Program-made: the position numbers and the translations under genes | NCBI GenBank assembly: GCA_019119635.1 | Contig: DWWP01000055.1 | Coordinates: forward strand, 1 to 39,769 | Source of the DNA: Candidatus Dietzia intestinipullorum | GTDB lineage: Bacteria > Actinomycetota > Actinomycetes > Mycobacteriales > Mycobacteriaceae | Length of the DNA: 39,769 bases | Reading direction: 5' to 3' | The notes under the pieces: generated by a model | What the model was told of the DNA's origin: nothing | The model's database searches: none | Seen by the model: only the letters and a program-made list of their open reading frames with translations | Shown: positions 24,507 through 32,447 of the stretch, in pieces | Layout of the letters: each line of letters opens with the position of its first letter | Position numbering within the stretch: position 1 is the stretch's first letter

Positions 24507-25444
24507 GATGTCGTGAGTCCTTCCGTGATGAGGTCGAGATCGTGCTCGAGCAGTGACGCGTAGGTGGGGACCTCGCCGTCGGCGTCGGAGAGCGAGTCCA
24601 CGTAGAGCGTCCCGGCGAGGGACGCCCCGGTGGTGCTGGCGACCTGCTCCATGGCGGACGGCGAGACCGTCGACTCGCAGAACACGGCGGGGACCCCTCG
24701 CTCGCGTACCGAGTCGATGAGCTCGGTGACCTGCTGCGGTGTGCCCTGGGCCTCGGTGTTGACCGCCCAGAGGAAGAGCTCGTCGAGACCCAGGTCGCGG
24801 GCGAGGTAGGAGAACGCGCCCTCGCAGGTCACCAGCGTCCGGTGCTCGTCGGGTAGCGACTCGACGACGTCCGCCGCGCGGTTCTGCAGGCCGGTGAGCT
24901 CGGTGGCGTACTCGGCGGCCCGCGCCTCGAACTCCCCGGCCCCCTCCGGGTCCACCTCGGACAGGGCCGCCGCGATGTTGTGGATGTACGTCCGGCCCTC
25001 GACGGGGGACATCCACGCGTGGGGGTTGGGCTGCCCCACGTAATCGCCGGACCGGATGGGGACGGGGTCGACCCCGTCGGAGGCGACGACGTGGTCGGCC
25101 TCGGAGGACGACAGGAACCGGGTGAGCCAGTCGTCGACGCCCAGACCGTTGCTGATGAGCAGGTCGGCACCGGCGACGCGCTTGAGGTCGCCGGTGGTCG
25201 GCTCGTACTGGTGGATGTCCGCGCCGGGCCGGGTGATGGACTCCACCACGACCCGGTCGCCGGCGATGCGCTGCGTCATGTCCTGCAGGACGGTGAACGT
25301 CGTCGCCACGAGCGGGCGGCCGTCGCGGGCCACCTCCCCCTCGGGGGACCGGTCGGCGTCCGGCACCGAGCACGCCGCGAGCGTGAGGAGACCCACGGCG
25401 AGGACGGCGAGCGTGCGAGTGGCCGCCGGAAGGAATTTCGGCAT
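24503..25444 (-). CDS. Manganese-type metal-binding lipoprotein of an ABC importer
   Basis: A 313-residue cluster A-I (PsaA/ZnuA/MntC) solute-binding protein. The signal peptide ends in lipobox LAAC with Cys25. The four metal ligands can be aligned as H78 (DIHQYEPT), H142 (NPHAWMS), E208 ([12 protein letters not shown]) and D283 (TLYVDSL). The third ligand is Glu, as in manganese/iron binders such as PsaA, not His as in zinc-binding ZnuA, and the His-rich loop of ZnuA is missing. It therefore probably captures Mn(II), or Fe(II), outside the membrane. It is first in the operon and starts seven bases after a TAATCT -10 box. Confidence 0.92.
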   Translation of the reverse strand: MPKFLPAATRTLAVLAVGLLTLAACSVPDADRSPEGEVARDGRPLVATTFTVLQDMTQRIAGDRVVVESITRPGADIHQYEPTTGDLKRVAGADLLISNGLGVDDWLTRFLSSSEADHVVASDGVDPVPIRSGDYVGQPNPHAWMSPVEGRTYIHNIAAALSEVDPEGAGEFEARAAEYATELTGLQNRAADVVESLPDEHRTLVTCEGAFSYLARDLGLDELFLWAVNTEAQGTPQQVTELIDSVRERGVPAVFCESTVSPSAMEQVASTTGASLAGTLYVDSLSDADGEVPTYASLLEHDLDLITEGLTTS

Positions 25445-25451
25445 ACCGAAA

Positions 25452-25479
25452 AGATTACGCCCATGCGGGCGAAAATCAA
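25452..25479 (-). promoter_or_regulatory. Promoter of the metal-uptake operon with embedded inverted repeat
   Basis: On the minus strand TTGATT (25479 to 25474) and TAATCT (25457 to 25452) are spaced by 16 bases, and the ATG at 25444 follows seven bases later, implying a leaderless mRNA. The spacer contains CGCCC-N4-GGGCG (25458-25471), positioned for a repressor to block polymerase. The DtxR-family protein of the same operon is the likely ligand. The -35 overlaps the trmL stop region. Confidence 0.6.
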
Positions 25480-25480
25480 C

Positions 25481-25966
25481 TCACCGGCCGTCCACGAACC
25501 CTTGTTGGCGCCAGGCCTCGTAGACGACGACGGCGGCCGCATTGGACAGGTTCATCGACCGTCGGCCCGGGAGCAGTGGGATCCGCACCCGACCCGACAC
25601 CCGCGGGTCGGCCAGGGTCGACTCCGAGAGTCCGGTGGGCTCCGGCCCGAAGAGCACCACGTCCCCGGGGGCGAAGGACACCTCGGGCAGGCTGAGCTCG
25701 CCGTGTGTGGTGAACGCCCACACCCGCGCGGGGAGCAGAGTCGCGTACGCGGACTCGAGGTCCTCGTGCACCTCCACGTGCGCCAGATCGTGGTAGTCGA
25801 GCCCGGCCCGCCGCAGCTGGGATTCGGACAGGTCGAAGCCGAGCGGTCCGGCGAGATGCAGTTCGCACCCGGCCCCCGCCGACATCCGGATCGCGTTGCC
25901 CGTGTTGGGCGGGATGCGGGGACGGTCGAACAGCACACGCACGCCCACTCCGGTCATGGGGGCCAT
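25481..25966 (-). CDS. trmL: tRNA (cytidine(34)-2'-O)-methyltransferase TrmL, SPOUT family
   Basis: A 161-residue SPOUT (trefoil-knot) methyltransferase of TrmL size. All three motifs are present: [15 protein letters not shown] near the N-terminus, [11 protein letters not shown] in the middle, and [20 protein letters not shown] at the C-terminus, which form the SAM-binding knot. TrmL methylates the 2'-O of the wobble base in certain tRNA-Leu species. ATG 25966 is taken as the start, with ATG 25957 nearly as good. The long frame extending upstream is a shadow of folD. It is divergent from folD. Confidence 0.9.
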   Translation of the reverse strand: MAPMTGVGVRVLFDRPRIPPNTGNAIRMSAGAGCELHLAGPLGFDLSESQLRRAGLDYHDLAHVEVHEDLESAYATLLPARVWAFTTHGELSLPEVSFAPGDVVLFGPEPTGLSESTLADPRVSGRVRIPLLPGRRSMNLSNAAAVVVYEAWRQQGFVDGR

Positions 25967-26004
25967 TCTCGCAATGCGCCACCGACACGATCGCGGTGGA
26001 GTGG

Positions 26005-26010
26005 GATACT
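26005..26010 (+). promoter_or_regulatory. -10 box of folD
   Basis: GATACT ends seven bases before the GTG at 26018, consistent with a leaderless folD transcript. There is no ribosome-binding site in the gap. Confidence 0.4.
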
Positions 26011-26017
26011 GGCCCCT

Positions 26018-26866
26018 GTGACCGCGATCAAGCTGGACGGAAAACTGACCCGCGACGAGATCGTCGCCGACCTCACCACCCGCGTCTCGGCGCTGCGCGA
26101 CAGGGGTGTCACCCCGGGGCTGGCCACCGTGCTCGTGGGCGACGACCCGGGCAGCCACTCCTACGTCAAGATGAAGCACCGGGACTGCGAGCAGGTGGGG
26201 ATCACGTCGATCCGGCGAGACCTGCCCGCCGACGCCACCCAGGCCGAGCTCGAGGCCGTCATCGACGAGCTCAACGCCGACCCGGCCTGCACCGGCTACA
26301 TCGTGCAGCTCCCGCTCCCGGGGCACCTGGACGAGAACGCCGTCCTCGAGCGGATCGACCCCGCCAAGGACGCCGACGGGCTCCACCCCGTCAACCTGGG
26401 GAAATTGGTGCTGAATGAGCCGGCCCCGCTGCCGTGCACCCCCAACGGTTGCCTCCACCTGCTCCGGCGGTTCGACGTCGAGTTGGCCGGCGCGCACGTC
26501 GTGGTGGTCGGTCGAGGCGTCACCGTGGGGCGCCCCATCGGGCTCATGCTCACGCGCCGCAGTGAGAACTCCACCGTGACCCTGTGCCACACGGGCACCC
26601 GCGACCTTTCCGCCGAGACCCGCCGCGCCGACGTGATCGTGGCCGCGGCGGGTGTGCCCCACATGCTCACCGCGGGCATGGTCAAGCCGGGTGCGGCCGT
26701 GCTCGACGTGGGCGTGTCCCGCGTGGACGGCGCGCTCGCCGGGGACGTGCACCCGGACGTGTGGGGGGTCGCGGGCGCGGTCTCCCCGAACCCGGGCGGG
26801 GTCGGACCGCTCACGCGCGCGTTCCTGCTGTCCAACGTCGTCGAGCGCGCCGAGCGGCTCGGCTGA
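26018..26866 (+). CDS. folD: Bifunctional methylenetetrahydrofolate dehydrogenase/cyclohydrolase FolD
   Basis: A 282-residue FolD, full length. The substrate site has [17 protein letters not shown] with the catalytic Lys, and the [11 protein letters not shown] and [15 protein letters not shown] motifs. The Rossmann domain has [17 protein letters not shown], and the C-terminus has the [13 protein letters not shown] loop. It interconverts 5,10-methylene- and 10-formyl-tetrahydrofolate for one-carbon metabolism. The GTG at 26018 is chosen from the leaderless promoter spacing and family N-terminus. In mycobacteria folD is followed directly by a DUF3017 membrane protein; here that gene is 12.5 kb away, beyond the acyl-pathway operon. 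Confidence 0.97.
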   Translation: MTAIKLDGKLTRDEIVADLTTRVSALRDRGVTPGLATVLVGDDPGSHSYVKMKHRDCEQVGITSIRRDLPADATQAELEAVIDELNADPACTGYIVQLPLPGHLDENAVLERIDPAKDADGLHPVNLGKLVLNEPAPLPCTPNGCLHLLRRFDVELAGAHVVVVGRGVTVGRPIGLMLTRRSENSTVTLCHTGTRDLSAETRRADVIVAAAGVPHMLTAGMVKPGAAVLDVGVSRVDGALAGDVHPDVWGVAGAVSPNPGGVGPLTRAFLLSNVVERAERLG

Positions 26867-26889
26867 GGACCCGCCCCCGGGCGAGGCGC

Positions 26890-28233
26890 TCAGCGACGCG
26901 GGTACAGCACCACCCGCGCGCTCGCGGGCCGGACCCCCACGCCCTTGGTCGTCACCCCGACCGGCACGCCGCGGTCGGACTCCGGCAGGACCGGCAGCCG
27001 GTCCCGCAGCAGGGCGGCGGCCTGGAGCGTGAGCTCGGACCACGAGAAGTGGTCGGCCGGGCACTTGCGGACCCCGACGCCGAACGGGGCGACGGCATCG
27101 GGATCGATGAGCTCGACGTCGGGCTGCTCCCACCGCGACGGCAGGAAGCGCTCGGGGTCGGTGTAGTTGCGTGGATCGTGGTGGATCATGTTGACACTGA
27201 ACCCGACCATCGCCCCGGACGGGACCTCGACGTCTCCCAGGGAGACCGGCCCGTCGGCGGTGAGCATGTTGATCCAGGCCGACCAGAGCCGCATCGTCTC
27301 CAGCAGGGTGTTGCGCAGGTACGGCAGGGCGGTGGCGTGCTCGGCCGCCACGGGGCCGTCGCCGACCACCTCGTCGACCTCGGCGATGACCCGGTCACGG
27401 ACCCCGGGGGCGCGGACGAGCTCGTGGATCAGCGCGACGAATATCCCGGCCGGCGATTCGATACCGCCCATGAGGAACCCCACGAGCTCGTCGATCACCG
27501 CCTCGTCGTCGAGGACGTCCCCGGAGCCCGGGCCGGTGTGCATGAGGAGGCCGGACAGCAGGTCGCCCGGGTCCCGCCCGGACCGTCGGTAGTCGACGAC
27601 GACGGTCTCGAGCATCCCCCTCAGGCGCGCGGCGGATGCGTGATAGCGGCGGTCGGCGCCCGGTCGGAGCCTCCAGAACGCCCGTGGCAGGATCGTCCGG
27701 AACGAGGCCTCGGCGAGCAGGAGCGGGGAGTCCACGCGGACGGCGGCCAGGGCCTCCGAGCCGACGTCGGCGGCGATGAGGGTCGAGGTGAGCGTGGCCA
27801 GGGAGAGTCGGTCCGCCTCCGGCGCCAGGTCGATCGGTTCGCCGACGGGCAGTTCGGACACCCATTGACGTGCGATCCGCGCGAACGCGGGGGCGTAGGT
27901 CGCGATCCGGTTGCGGTGGAACGCCGGGGCGATCTGCCGCCGTCGCCGCCGGTGGGCGTCGCCGCTGAGGGTGACGAGGGTGCGGCCCGCGAACGGCGCG
28001 ATCGGTTCGATGAGGTCCTCCCGGTGGAACCTCCCCGCGGTGCCCAGCCCGATCGACCGGAGCAACTCCGGGGTCGTGACCATGTAGAGGGTGCGGGGGC
28101 CGAGCCCGACCCGCACCACCGGCCCGAGCTCCGGGAGCTCGCGCAGCAGCGGCAACGGGTCACCGAGCAGTCGGTGCGCGTGGCCGATGCCGGGGAGGCG
28201 CCCGGGCGCCCAGGGCACGGATCTCGTGGTCAT
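26890..28233 (-). CDS. Cytochrome P450
   Basis: A 447-residue P450, last gene of the seven-gene operon. The I-helix reads GFLMGGIESPAG (Ser where Thr is usual), the K-helix is ETMRLW (ExxR), and the haem loop FGVGVRKCPADHF places the axial Cys at 391, with Ala instead of the usual Gly two residues on. No membrane anchor or fused reductase is visible, so it needs separate redox partners; none is encoded nearby. It probably oxidises the lipid or prenylated product made by the rest of the operon. The ATG at 28233 overlaps the UbiA-family stop by four bases. Confidence 0.93.
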   Translation of the reverse strand: MTTRSVPWAPGRLPGIGHAHRLLGDPLPLLRELPELGPVVRVGLGPRTLYMVTTPELLRSIGLGTAGRFHREDLIEPIAPFAGRTLVTLSGDAHRRRRRQIAPAFHRNRIATYAPAFARIARQWVSELPVGEPIDLAPEADRLSLATLTSTLIAADVGSEALAAVRVDSPLLLAEASFRTILPRAFWRLRPGADRRYHASAARLRGMLETVVVDYRRSGRDPGDLLSGLLMHTGPGSGDVLDDEAVIDELVGFLMGGIESPAGIFVALIHELVRAPGVRDRVIAEVDEVVGDGPVAAEHATALPYLRNTLLETMRLWSAWINMLTADGPVSLGDVEVPSGAMVGFSVNMIHHDPRNYTDPERFLPSRWEQPDVELIDPDAVAPFGVGVRKCPADHFSWSELTLQAAALLRDRLPVLPESDRGVPVGVTTKGVGVRPASARVVLYPRR

Positions 28234-29153
28234 GTCCGCTGCACCTCCAGGGTGATGAGGGGGATCGCCAGGTAGAGCGCCAGGAGGAGCCCGACCGACG
28301 GGGCGGTGCGCGGGGTGTCCCGGGTGCCCCGGAGCAGGTCGAGCACGACCCACACCGGCAGCGGCGTGAGCGCCAGCGGGGCCCGGGCGACCACGCTCCG
28401 GCGATCCCGTGGCCGCTCTGGCGCGGCGGCGCCGGCCAGGCCCCAGACCGCGGCCTCGCCGAGCGCGGCGATCGAGGCCGCGCACACCCGCCACGGCAGG
28501 ACCGAGGAGTAGTCGGCCGGGTCGTGCGGGGCGGCCGACCTGGTCTTGCGCGCGATCTCGAACTGCAGGAACGCGGCCGCGAACACCGGCACCAGCGCCA
28601 GGGGGCGGCGGCCACCCGGTGCCGCCCCGGTCTCGGCGGACGACCGGAGGAGGAACAGGGTGCCCAGAGCCTGCGTGGGGTAGGCGAGCGCCGCGTCGCG
28701 CACGGGCGTGGGGCGGCCGGAGGCCAGGCGGCGGACCAGGCGGTCGAGTGGCCACAGCGCCGCGCCGTACGCCTGGGTGAGGACCAACGCCCTGGTGGAG
28801 TCGGGGCCGAGGCGACGCGCCGCCAGACCGACGGCGGCCGCGCCGCACATCCCCGCGGCGAGCAGGAGTTCGGTGACCGAGACCGCGCCCCGCACCAGCG
28901 GGCGGTCCGGGTGCCGGCCGCGGTCGGACTCGAGGTCCTTGACGTCGTCGAGCATGCGCATGGCCACGAGGGTCAGGGTGAGGGCGGACGCCCGGGCGGC
29001 GGTGTCGGGGCCCGGTCGCCACGGTCTCCGCCCGAGCAGCGCCGCCCCCGACTCCGCGGCCACCGACCAGGTGAGTCCGTACACCGCGTGGTGCGCCGGG
29101 ACGCGCTCGCGGACGAACCGGGACACACGTAGCGACGACTCGATCGGGTTCAT
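28230..29153 (-). CDS. UbiA-superfamily membrane protein (prenyltransferase-like)
   Basis: A 307-residue membrane protein with about eight hydrophobic helices. The first Asp-rich motif is D69-D-V-K-D73-LESD, followed by RGRHPDRPLVRG. A second conserved segment reads FEIARKTRSAAPHDP, then ADYSS. These match a UbiA subgroup with an RPxRPVxRG tail and an EIxRKxR motif whose reactions are unknown, distinct from classical UbiA/MenA. It may transfer an isoprenoid or other polyprenyl-type group to the acyl product, or act as a membrane lipid-modifying enzyme. It overlaps both neighbours by four bases (ATGA). Metal-dependent pyrophosphate chemistry is inferred from the Asp motif. Confidence 0.85.
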   Translation of the reverse strand: MNPIESSLRVSRFVRERVPAHHAVYGLTWSVAAESGAALLGRRPWRPGPDTAARASALTLTLVAMRMLDDVKDLESDRGRHPDRPLVRGAVSVTELLLAAGMCGAAAVGLAARRLGPDSTRALVLTQAYGAALWPLDRLVRRLASGRPTPVRDAALAYPTQALGTLFLLRSSAETGAAPGGRRPLALVPVFAAAFLQFEIARKTRSAAPHDPADYSSVLPWRVCAASIAALGEAAVWGLAGAAAPERPRDRRSVVARAPLALTPLPVWVVLDLLRGTRDTPRTAPSVGLLLALYLAIPLITLEVQRT

Positions 29154-31006
29154 CCGGGCCCTCCGGTGTCGAGGGTGACCGCGATGTCGGCGACCGCCCG
29201 TCCGGTCTGCAGTACCTCCACCCGGACGTCGCCGTCGGGGCCGGGGTCGGCCGCCCGGACGGTCACGGGCAGGTCGAGTTCGGCGACCGTGAGGAAGCGG
29301 GACCGCACCCGGGTCGCCACCGCGCGCGGCCGGTCGGCGGGGTCGAGCGAGAGCAGGGCCGCCTGGCGGGCCCCCTCGATCTGGAGCATCCCGGGGACGT
29401 GGTCGAGCGGGTGGTCGAAGTAGACGGCGTGCGAGGTGTCCACCACGAGCCCCGGCCCGTCCCCGGGATCGGGGGAGAGCACCGCGTTGCGCGGATCGTG
29501 CCGCTGCACCTCGTCGGGGCCCACCGGCCGGGGGCGGGGCGCCGCCACGGGCGTGCCGCCGAGCCCGAGGGCGTCTCGCATACCCTCGCGCAGCTGCGCG
29601 AAGTCGGCCCGCGGGCCCCAGGAGAAGCTGCCCCGGCTCCGGGCGATCTCCCGCCGGTCCCGGTCGTCGATCCCGATCTCCACGTCCAGCCCGGTGACCG
29701 GGCCCCCGCCGCGCGGGCGGTGTTCGCGCATCGCGGTGATCCGCGGGAACAGATCGAGCGGGACGTCGTCGAGGCGTGGCGGGGTGTGCGCGAACTCGGC
29801 GCAGAAGTCCCGGACCACGAACACGTCCCGGCTCCCGGCCCCGAACTCCTGCTGGCCGGCCGCGATGCAGACCTGTCGGACGGCCTCCATGAGGTGGAGG
29901 AGGTCCACCAGCCCGCGTTGGGCCCCCACGTGGTCGGTGTACACCGGATGCAGCCGGGCCAACTGGACGGCACCGGGCACGACGCGGCGGCCCGCCCCGT
30001 CGAGCAGAGCCGGCCCGACCCCGGTCGCGAAGGTCTCGGCCACGGCGCGGCGGTGGACCAGGGCGCGGTCGACGGTGGCCCCGTCCGCCACCCGGGCGGG
30101 GGTGTCGCCGGCGGGCCCGTCCCAGGCGGTGGCCGGCGGGGTGGCCAGCACCACCGACCCGCCGGGGGTCCGCATCGGCAGGCATTCGGCGCCGGCGACG
30201 ATCAGCGGCCAGGTCAGGTGCCCCGGGACGGGGTCGGCCGCGCGCAGGAGACGGCCGCACAGCCCGGCGTCCGACTCGTCCGGGAGCCGCGAGTCGGCAA
30301 GCGCCGCCCACGCCGGGCCGGGGTCCGTGGTGTGCCCGCCGTACCGGGCGTCGAGGTCGTCGGCGATCCGCGCCGCCTCCCCGGTGGCGTCGTGGCCGGC
30401 GGCCACACGGTCGAGGCACACCTGACGGCGCCGGGTGGTGAGGTAGACCCCCAGCTCCCGGAGTGCGTCCGCGGGCTCGTCGGCGGTGTGGACCTGGTTG
30501 AGCAGGTAGGAGCCGCCGGGCAGGCGTCCGCGGAGGTGTTCGGGGCGCCGACGATCCGGCGCGGTGGGGCCCTTGCGTTCGGTCAGCACCACCGCGCACG
30601 GGCGCCCGACCCCGGCGGGCTCGCGGCCGACGACCAGCAGGAGCGCCGGGGACAGTCCGCACAGCAGGTCCGCCAGCATCCGGCGCTCCCCGGAGGCGAT
30701 GTTCCACTGGTGGTACCACAGGGCCCGGATCCCGTTGGGGTCCATGGTCACGGCGACGGCGTCGCGGATCACGAACCCCGTCTCGCCCAGCCAGTCGACC
30801 ACCGTCCGCGCCGAGCCGGTGGCGATCCCGTCCGGCTTGACCAGCAGGGTCGCCAGACCGCGTCCCACCGCGGCGGCGTCGGGCGTGGTGTCGACTAGCT
30901 GCTCGGCGACCTCGAGGAACCACGTGTCCCGGACCAGCTCCCGGAGCTTCTGCGGGTCGCGGGTCCAGTGCCGCGCGAGCGCGTCGGTGATCGTTGCCGC
31001 CGTCAT
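29150..31006 (-). CDS. Fusion of nucleoside-diphosphate-kinase-like and AfsA-type hotdog domains
   Basis: A 618-residue two-part protein. Residues ~51-190 resemble NDK: LLVKPDG (54-60), YHQW (98-101), GPTAP (146-150), R159-G, and N170-x-x-H173, matching the kinase's Lys, Thr, Arg, Asn and phospho-His positions. Residues ~315-615 match the duplicated AfsA hotdog: VHRRAVAETFATGV (317-330), FCAEFAHTPPRLDDVPLDLF, SFSWGPRADF (460-469) and FDHPLDHVPGMLQIEGARQ (530-548). AfsA/ScbA enzymes condense beta-ketoacyl chains with dihydroxyacetone phosphate on the way to gamma-butyrolactones. I do not recall this fusion being described. It overlaps both neighbours by four bases. No TetR-type butyrolactone receptor lies in the window. 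Confidence 0.82.
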   Translation of the reverse strand: MTAATITDALARHWTRDPQKLRELVRDTWFLEVAEQLVDTTPDAAAVGRGLATLLVKPDGIATGSARTVVDWLGETGFVIRDAVAVTMDPNGIRALWYHQWNIASGERRMLADLLCGLSPALLLVVGREPAGVGRPCAVVLTERKGPTAPDRRRPEHLRGRLPGGSYLLNQVHTADEPADALRELGVYLTTRRRQVCLDRVAAGHDATGEAARIADDLDARYGGHTTDPGPAWAALADSRLPDESDAGLCGRLLRAADPVPGHLTWPLIVAGAECLPMRTPGGSVVLATPPATAWDGPAGDTPARVADGATVDRALVHRRAVAETFATGVGPALLDGAGRRVVPGAVQLARLHPVYTDHVGAQRGLVDLLHLMEAVRQVCIAAGQQEFGAGSRDVFVVRDFCAEFAHTPPRLDDVPLDLFPRITAMREHRPRGGGPVTGLDVEIGIDDRDRREIARSRGSFSWGPRADFAQLREGMRDALGLGGTPVAAPRPRPVGPDEVQRHDPRNAVLSPDPGDGPGLVVDTSHAVYFDHPLDHVPGMLQIEGARQAALLSLDPADRPRAVATRVRSRFLTVAELDLPVTVRAADPGPDGDVRVEVLQTGRAVADIAVTLDTGGPG

Positions 31007-32145
31007 CGGACACCTCCCGTGCCCGCGCCGGCGTGGGCCGCCACCACCGTGTCGACGTCGGGCAGACCGTCGGCGAGGTAGCCGGTGCGCAGGCAGTCGT
31101 CCACCAGGCGGCGCAGGAGGTCCGGTCCGCTGGCGGGCAGGTCGCCCCCGGTCTCGGCCAACAGCAAGCGGACGTTGGTGGTGCCGAACCGCACCGTGCG
31201 GTCGAAGTACGCGGTGTAGTCGCGGCCCACGCGGTCGTAGTACAGCCGCTCCCGCCGTCCGAGTTGGTCGGGGGAGAAGGAGGCGGTGGGCACGAACGTG
31301 TTGACGTGGAAGCACGGGTACTCGGCCAGCACGTCGGAGACGTCACGCAGGGTGATCTCGTCGGCACCGACGGCGTGGAACGTCCGACCCGTCACGCCTG
31401 TGGTGACCACGTCGGCGATGACGCGGGTGACCAGGTCGATCGGCGCCAGCGCCAGTGTCGCGCCGTACCGCCCGGGCAGGGTGCGGAGCTTGCCCTCGGT
31501 GATGAGTTTGAGCACGAGGTAGAGGTTGCGGTACTCGCGCAGCCTGCCCGAGCGGGAGTGCCCGCAGACGATGCCGGGGCGCACCACGGCCACGTCGAGG
31601 CCTCTCGCCCCGGCCCGGCGGACCTCGGCCTCGGCCCGACTCTTGGACTCCTCGTAGCCGTTGTCGAACGGCTGCCCCTCGTCGAGCATCGCCTCGGTGA
31701 ACGTGGCCGCGGGACCGGCGACGTTCTCGAACCGGCCGCAGAGGTAGGTGGTGGAGACGTGGACCAACCGCGCCCCGGTCCCGGTGGCGAACCCGACGAC
31801 GTGGCGGGTGCCGCCGACGTTGAGCGTGTCGTAGACCTCCTGCGGGGCCGCGAAGTCGGTCGTCGCGGCCGCGTGGACGACGGTGTCGGCAGCCTCCGCC
31901 AGGGCGGCGTCCTCCGCGGACAGGCCCAGCCCCTCGCGGGTCACGTCGCCCCGAAGAATGTGCAGACGGGGCGAGTGGACGGGCCCGTCCGCGTCGGCGA
32001 GGGTCGCGACGCGGTGAACCAGGGCCAGGACCGTGCGGCCGCGGGCCAGTAGCTCGCGGCACACCTGCGTCCCGACGAGGCCGGCGGCGCCGGTGACCAG
32101 CACGACACCGCCGGTGGCCCCGGGCCCGCTCACGAGCCGGCTCAC
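31003..32145 (-). CDS. Thioester-reductase-like extended SDR (NAD_binding_4 type)
   Basis: A 380-residue Rossmann protein. It opens with VVLVTGAAGLVGTQVCREL; later motifs are DTVVHAAATTDF, LNVGGTRHVV and LVHVSTTYLCG, and the catalytic Tyr-x3-Lys pair is in GYEESKSRAE. This order fits the reductase domains of carboxylic acid reductases, NRPS terminal modules and fatty acyl reductases. It probably releases the acyl chain from the carrier protein as an aldehyde or alcohol. It directly follows the ACP gene, with a four-base overlap, and precedes the NDK-AfsA fusion, also with a four-base overlap. An epimerase or other SDR role cannot be excluded. Confidence 0.82.
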   Translation of the reverse strand: MSRLVSGPGATGGVVLVTGAAGLVGTQVCRELLARGRTVLALVHRVATLADADGPVHSPRLHILRGDVTREGLGLSAEDAALAEAADTVVHAAATTDFAAPQEVYDTLNVGGTRHVVGFATGTGARLVHVSTTYLCGRFENVAGPAATFTEAMLDEGQPFDNGYEESKSRAEAEVRRAGARGLDVAVVRPGIVCGHSRSGRLREYRNLYLVLKLITEGKLRTLPGRYGATLALAPIDLVTRVIADVVTTGVTGRTFHAVGADEITLRDVSDVLAEYPCFHVNTFVPTASFSPDQLGRRERLYYDRVGRDYTAYFDRTVRFGTTNVRLLLAETGGDLPASGPDLLRRLVDDCLRTGYLADGLPDVDTVVAAHAGAGTGGVR

Positions 32146-32447
32146 GAGTCCGCCCCCCGGTGCCGGTCGATCAACGCCAGGACGTCGCCCACGGTGGCGA
32201 CCCCGGTGAGGTCGGCGCGGTCGAACGGCGGCAGATCGAAGGTCTCCTCGAGCGCCATCGTCAGCTCGACCAGCCGCAGTGACTGGTAGCCGAGGTCGTC
32301 GACCAGACGGTCGGCGTCCCCGAGGGGGCCGTCGGCCTCCGGTGCCATGGCGCGCACGAGCGCGAGCACCTCCTCCCGGACGGCCTCGCCGGCCGTGTCG
32401 GGGTGGCGGTCGGGGTCGTGCTCGGGATGCGGCTCAGCGGTCGTCAC
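32142..32447 (-). CDS. Acyl carrier protein
   Basis: A 101-residue carrier protein. The four-helix core follows a His/Asp-rich N-terminus. The phosphopantetheine attachment site is Ser56 in DDLGYQSLRLVEL, and helix III/IV have VATVGDVLALI. The GTG at 32445-32447 lies inside the last codons of the ligase gene, with AGGAGG seven bases upstream, giving a 14-base overlap. Fatty-acyl-AMP ligases pass their acyl-adenylate to such free-standing carrier proteins, so this is the probable partner of the ligase. The next gene, the thioester-reductase-like SDR, is the likely off-loading enzyme. Confidence 0.92.
   Translation of the reverse strand: MTTAEPHPEHDPDRHPDTAGEAVREEVLALVRAMAPEADGPLGDADRLVDDLGYQSLRLVELTMALEETFDLPPFDRADLTGVATVGDVLALIDRHRGADS

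Noticed and set aside
31003-32145. Classing the SDR as an ordinary sugar epimerase
   Set aside because: The motif order and its place directly after an ACP gene fit a thioester reductase better. The alternative is kept only as a caveat.
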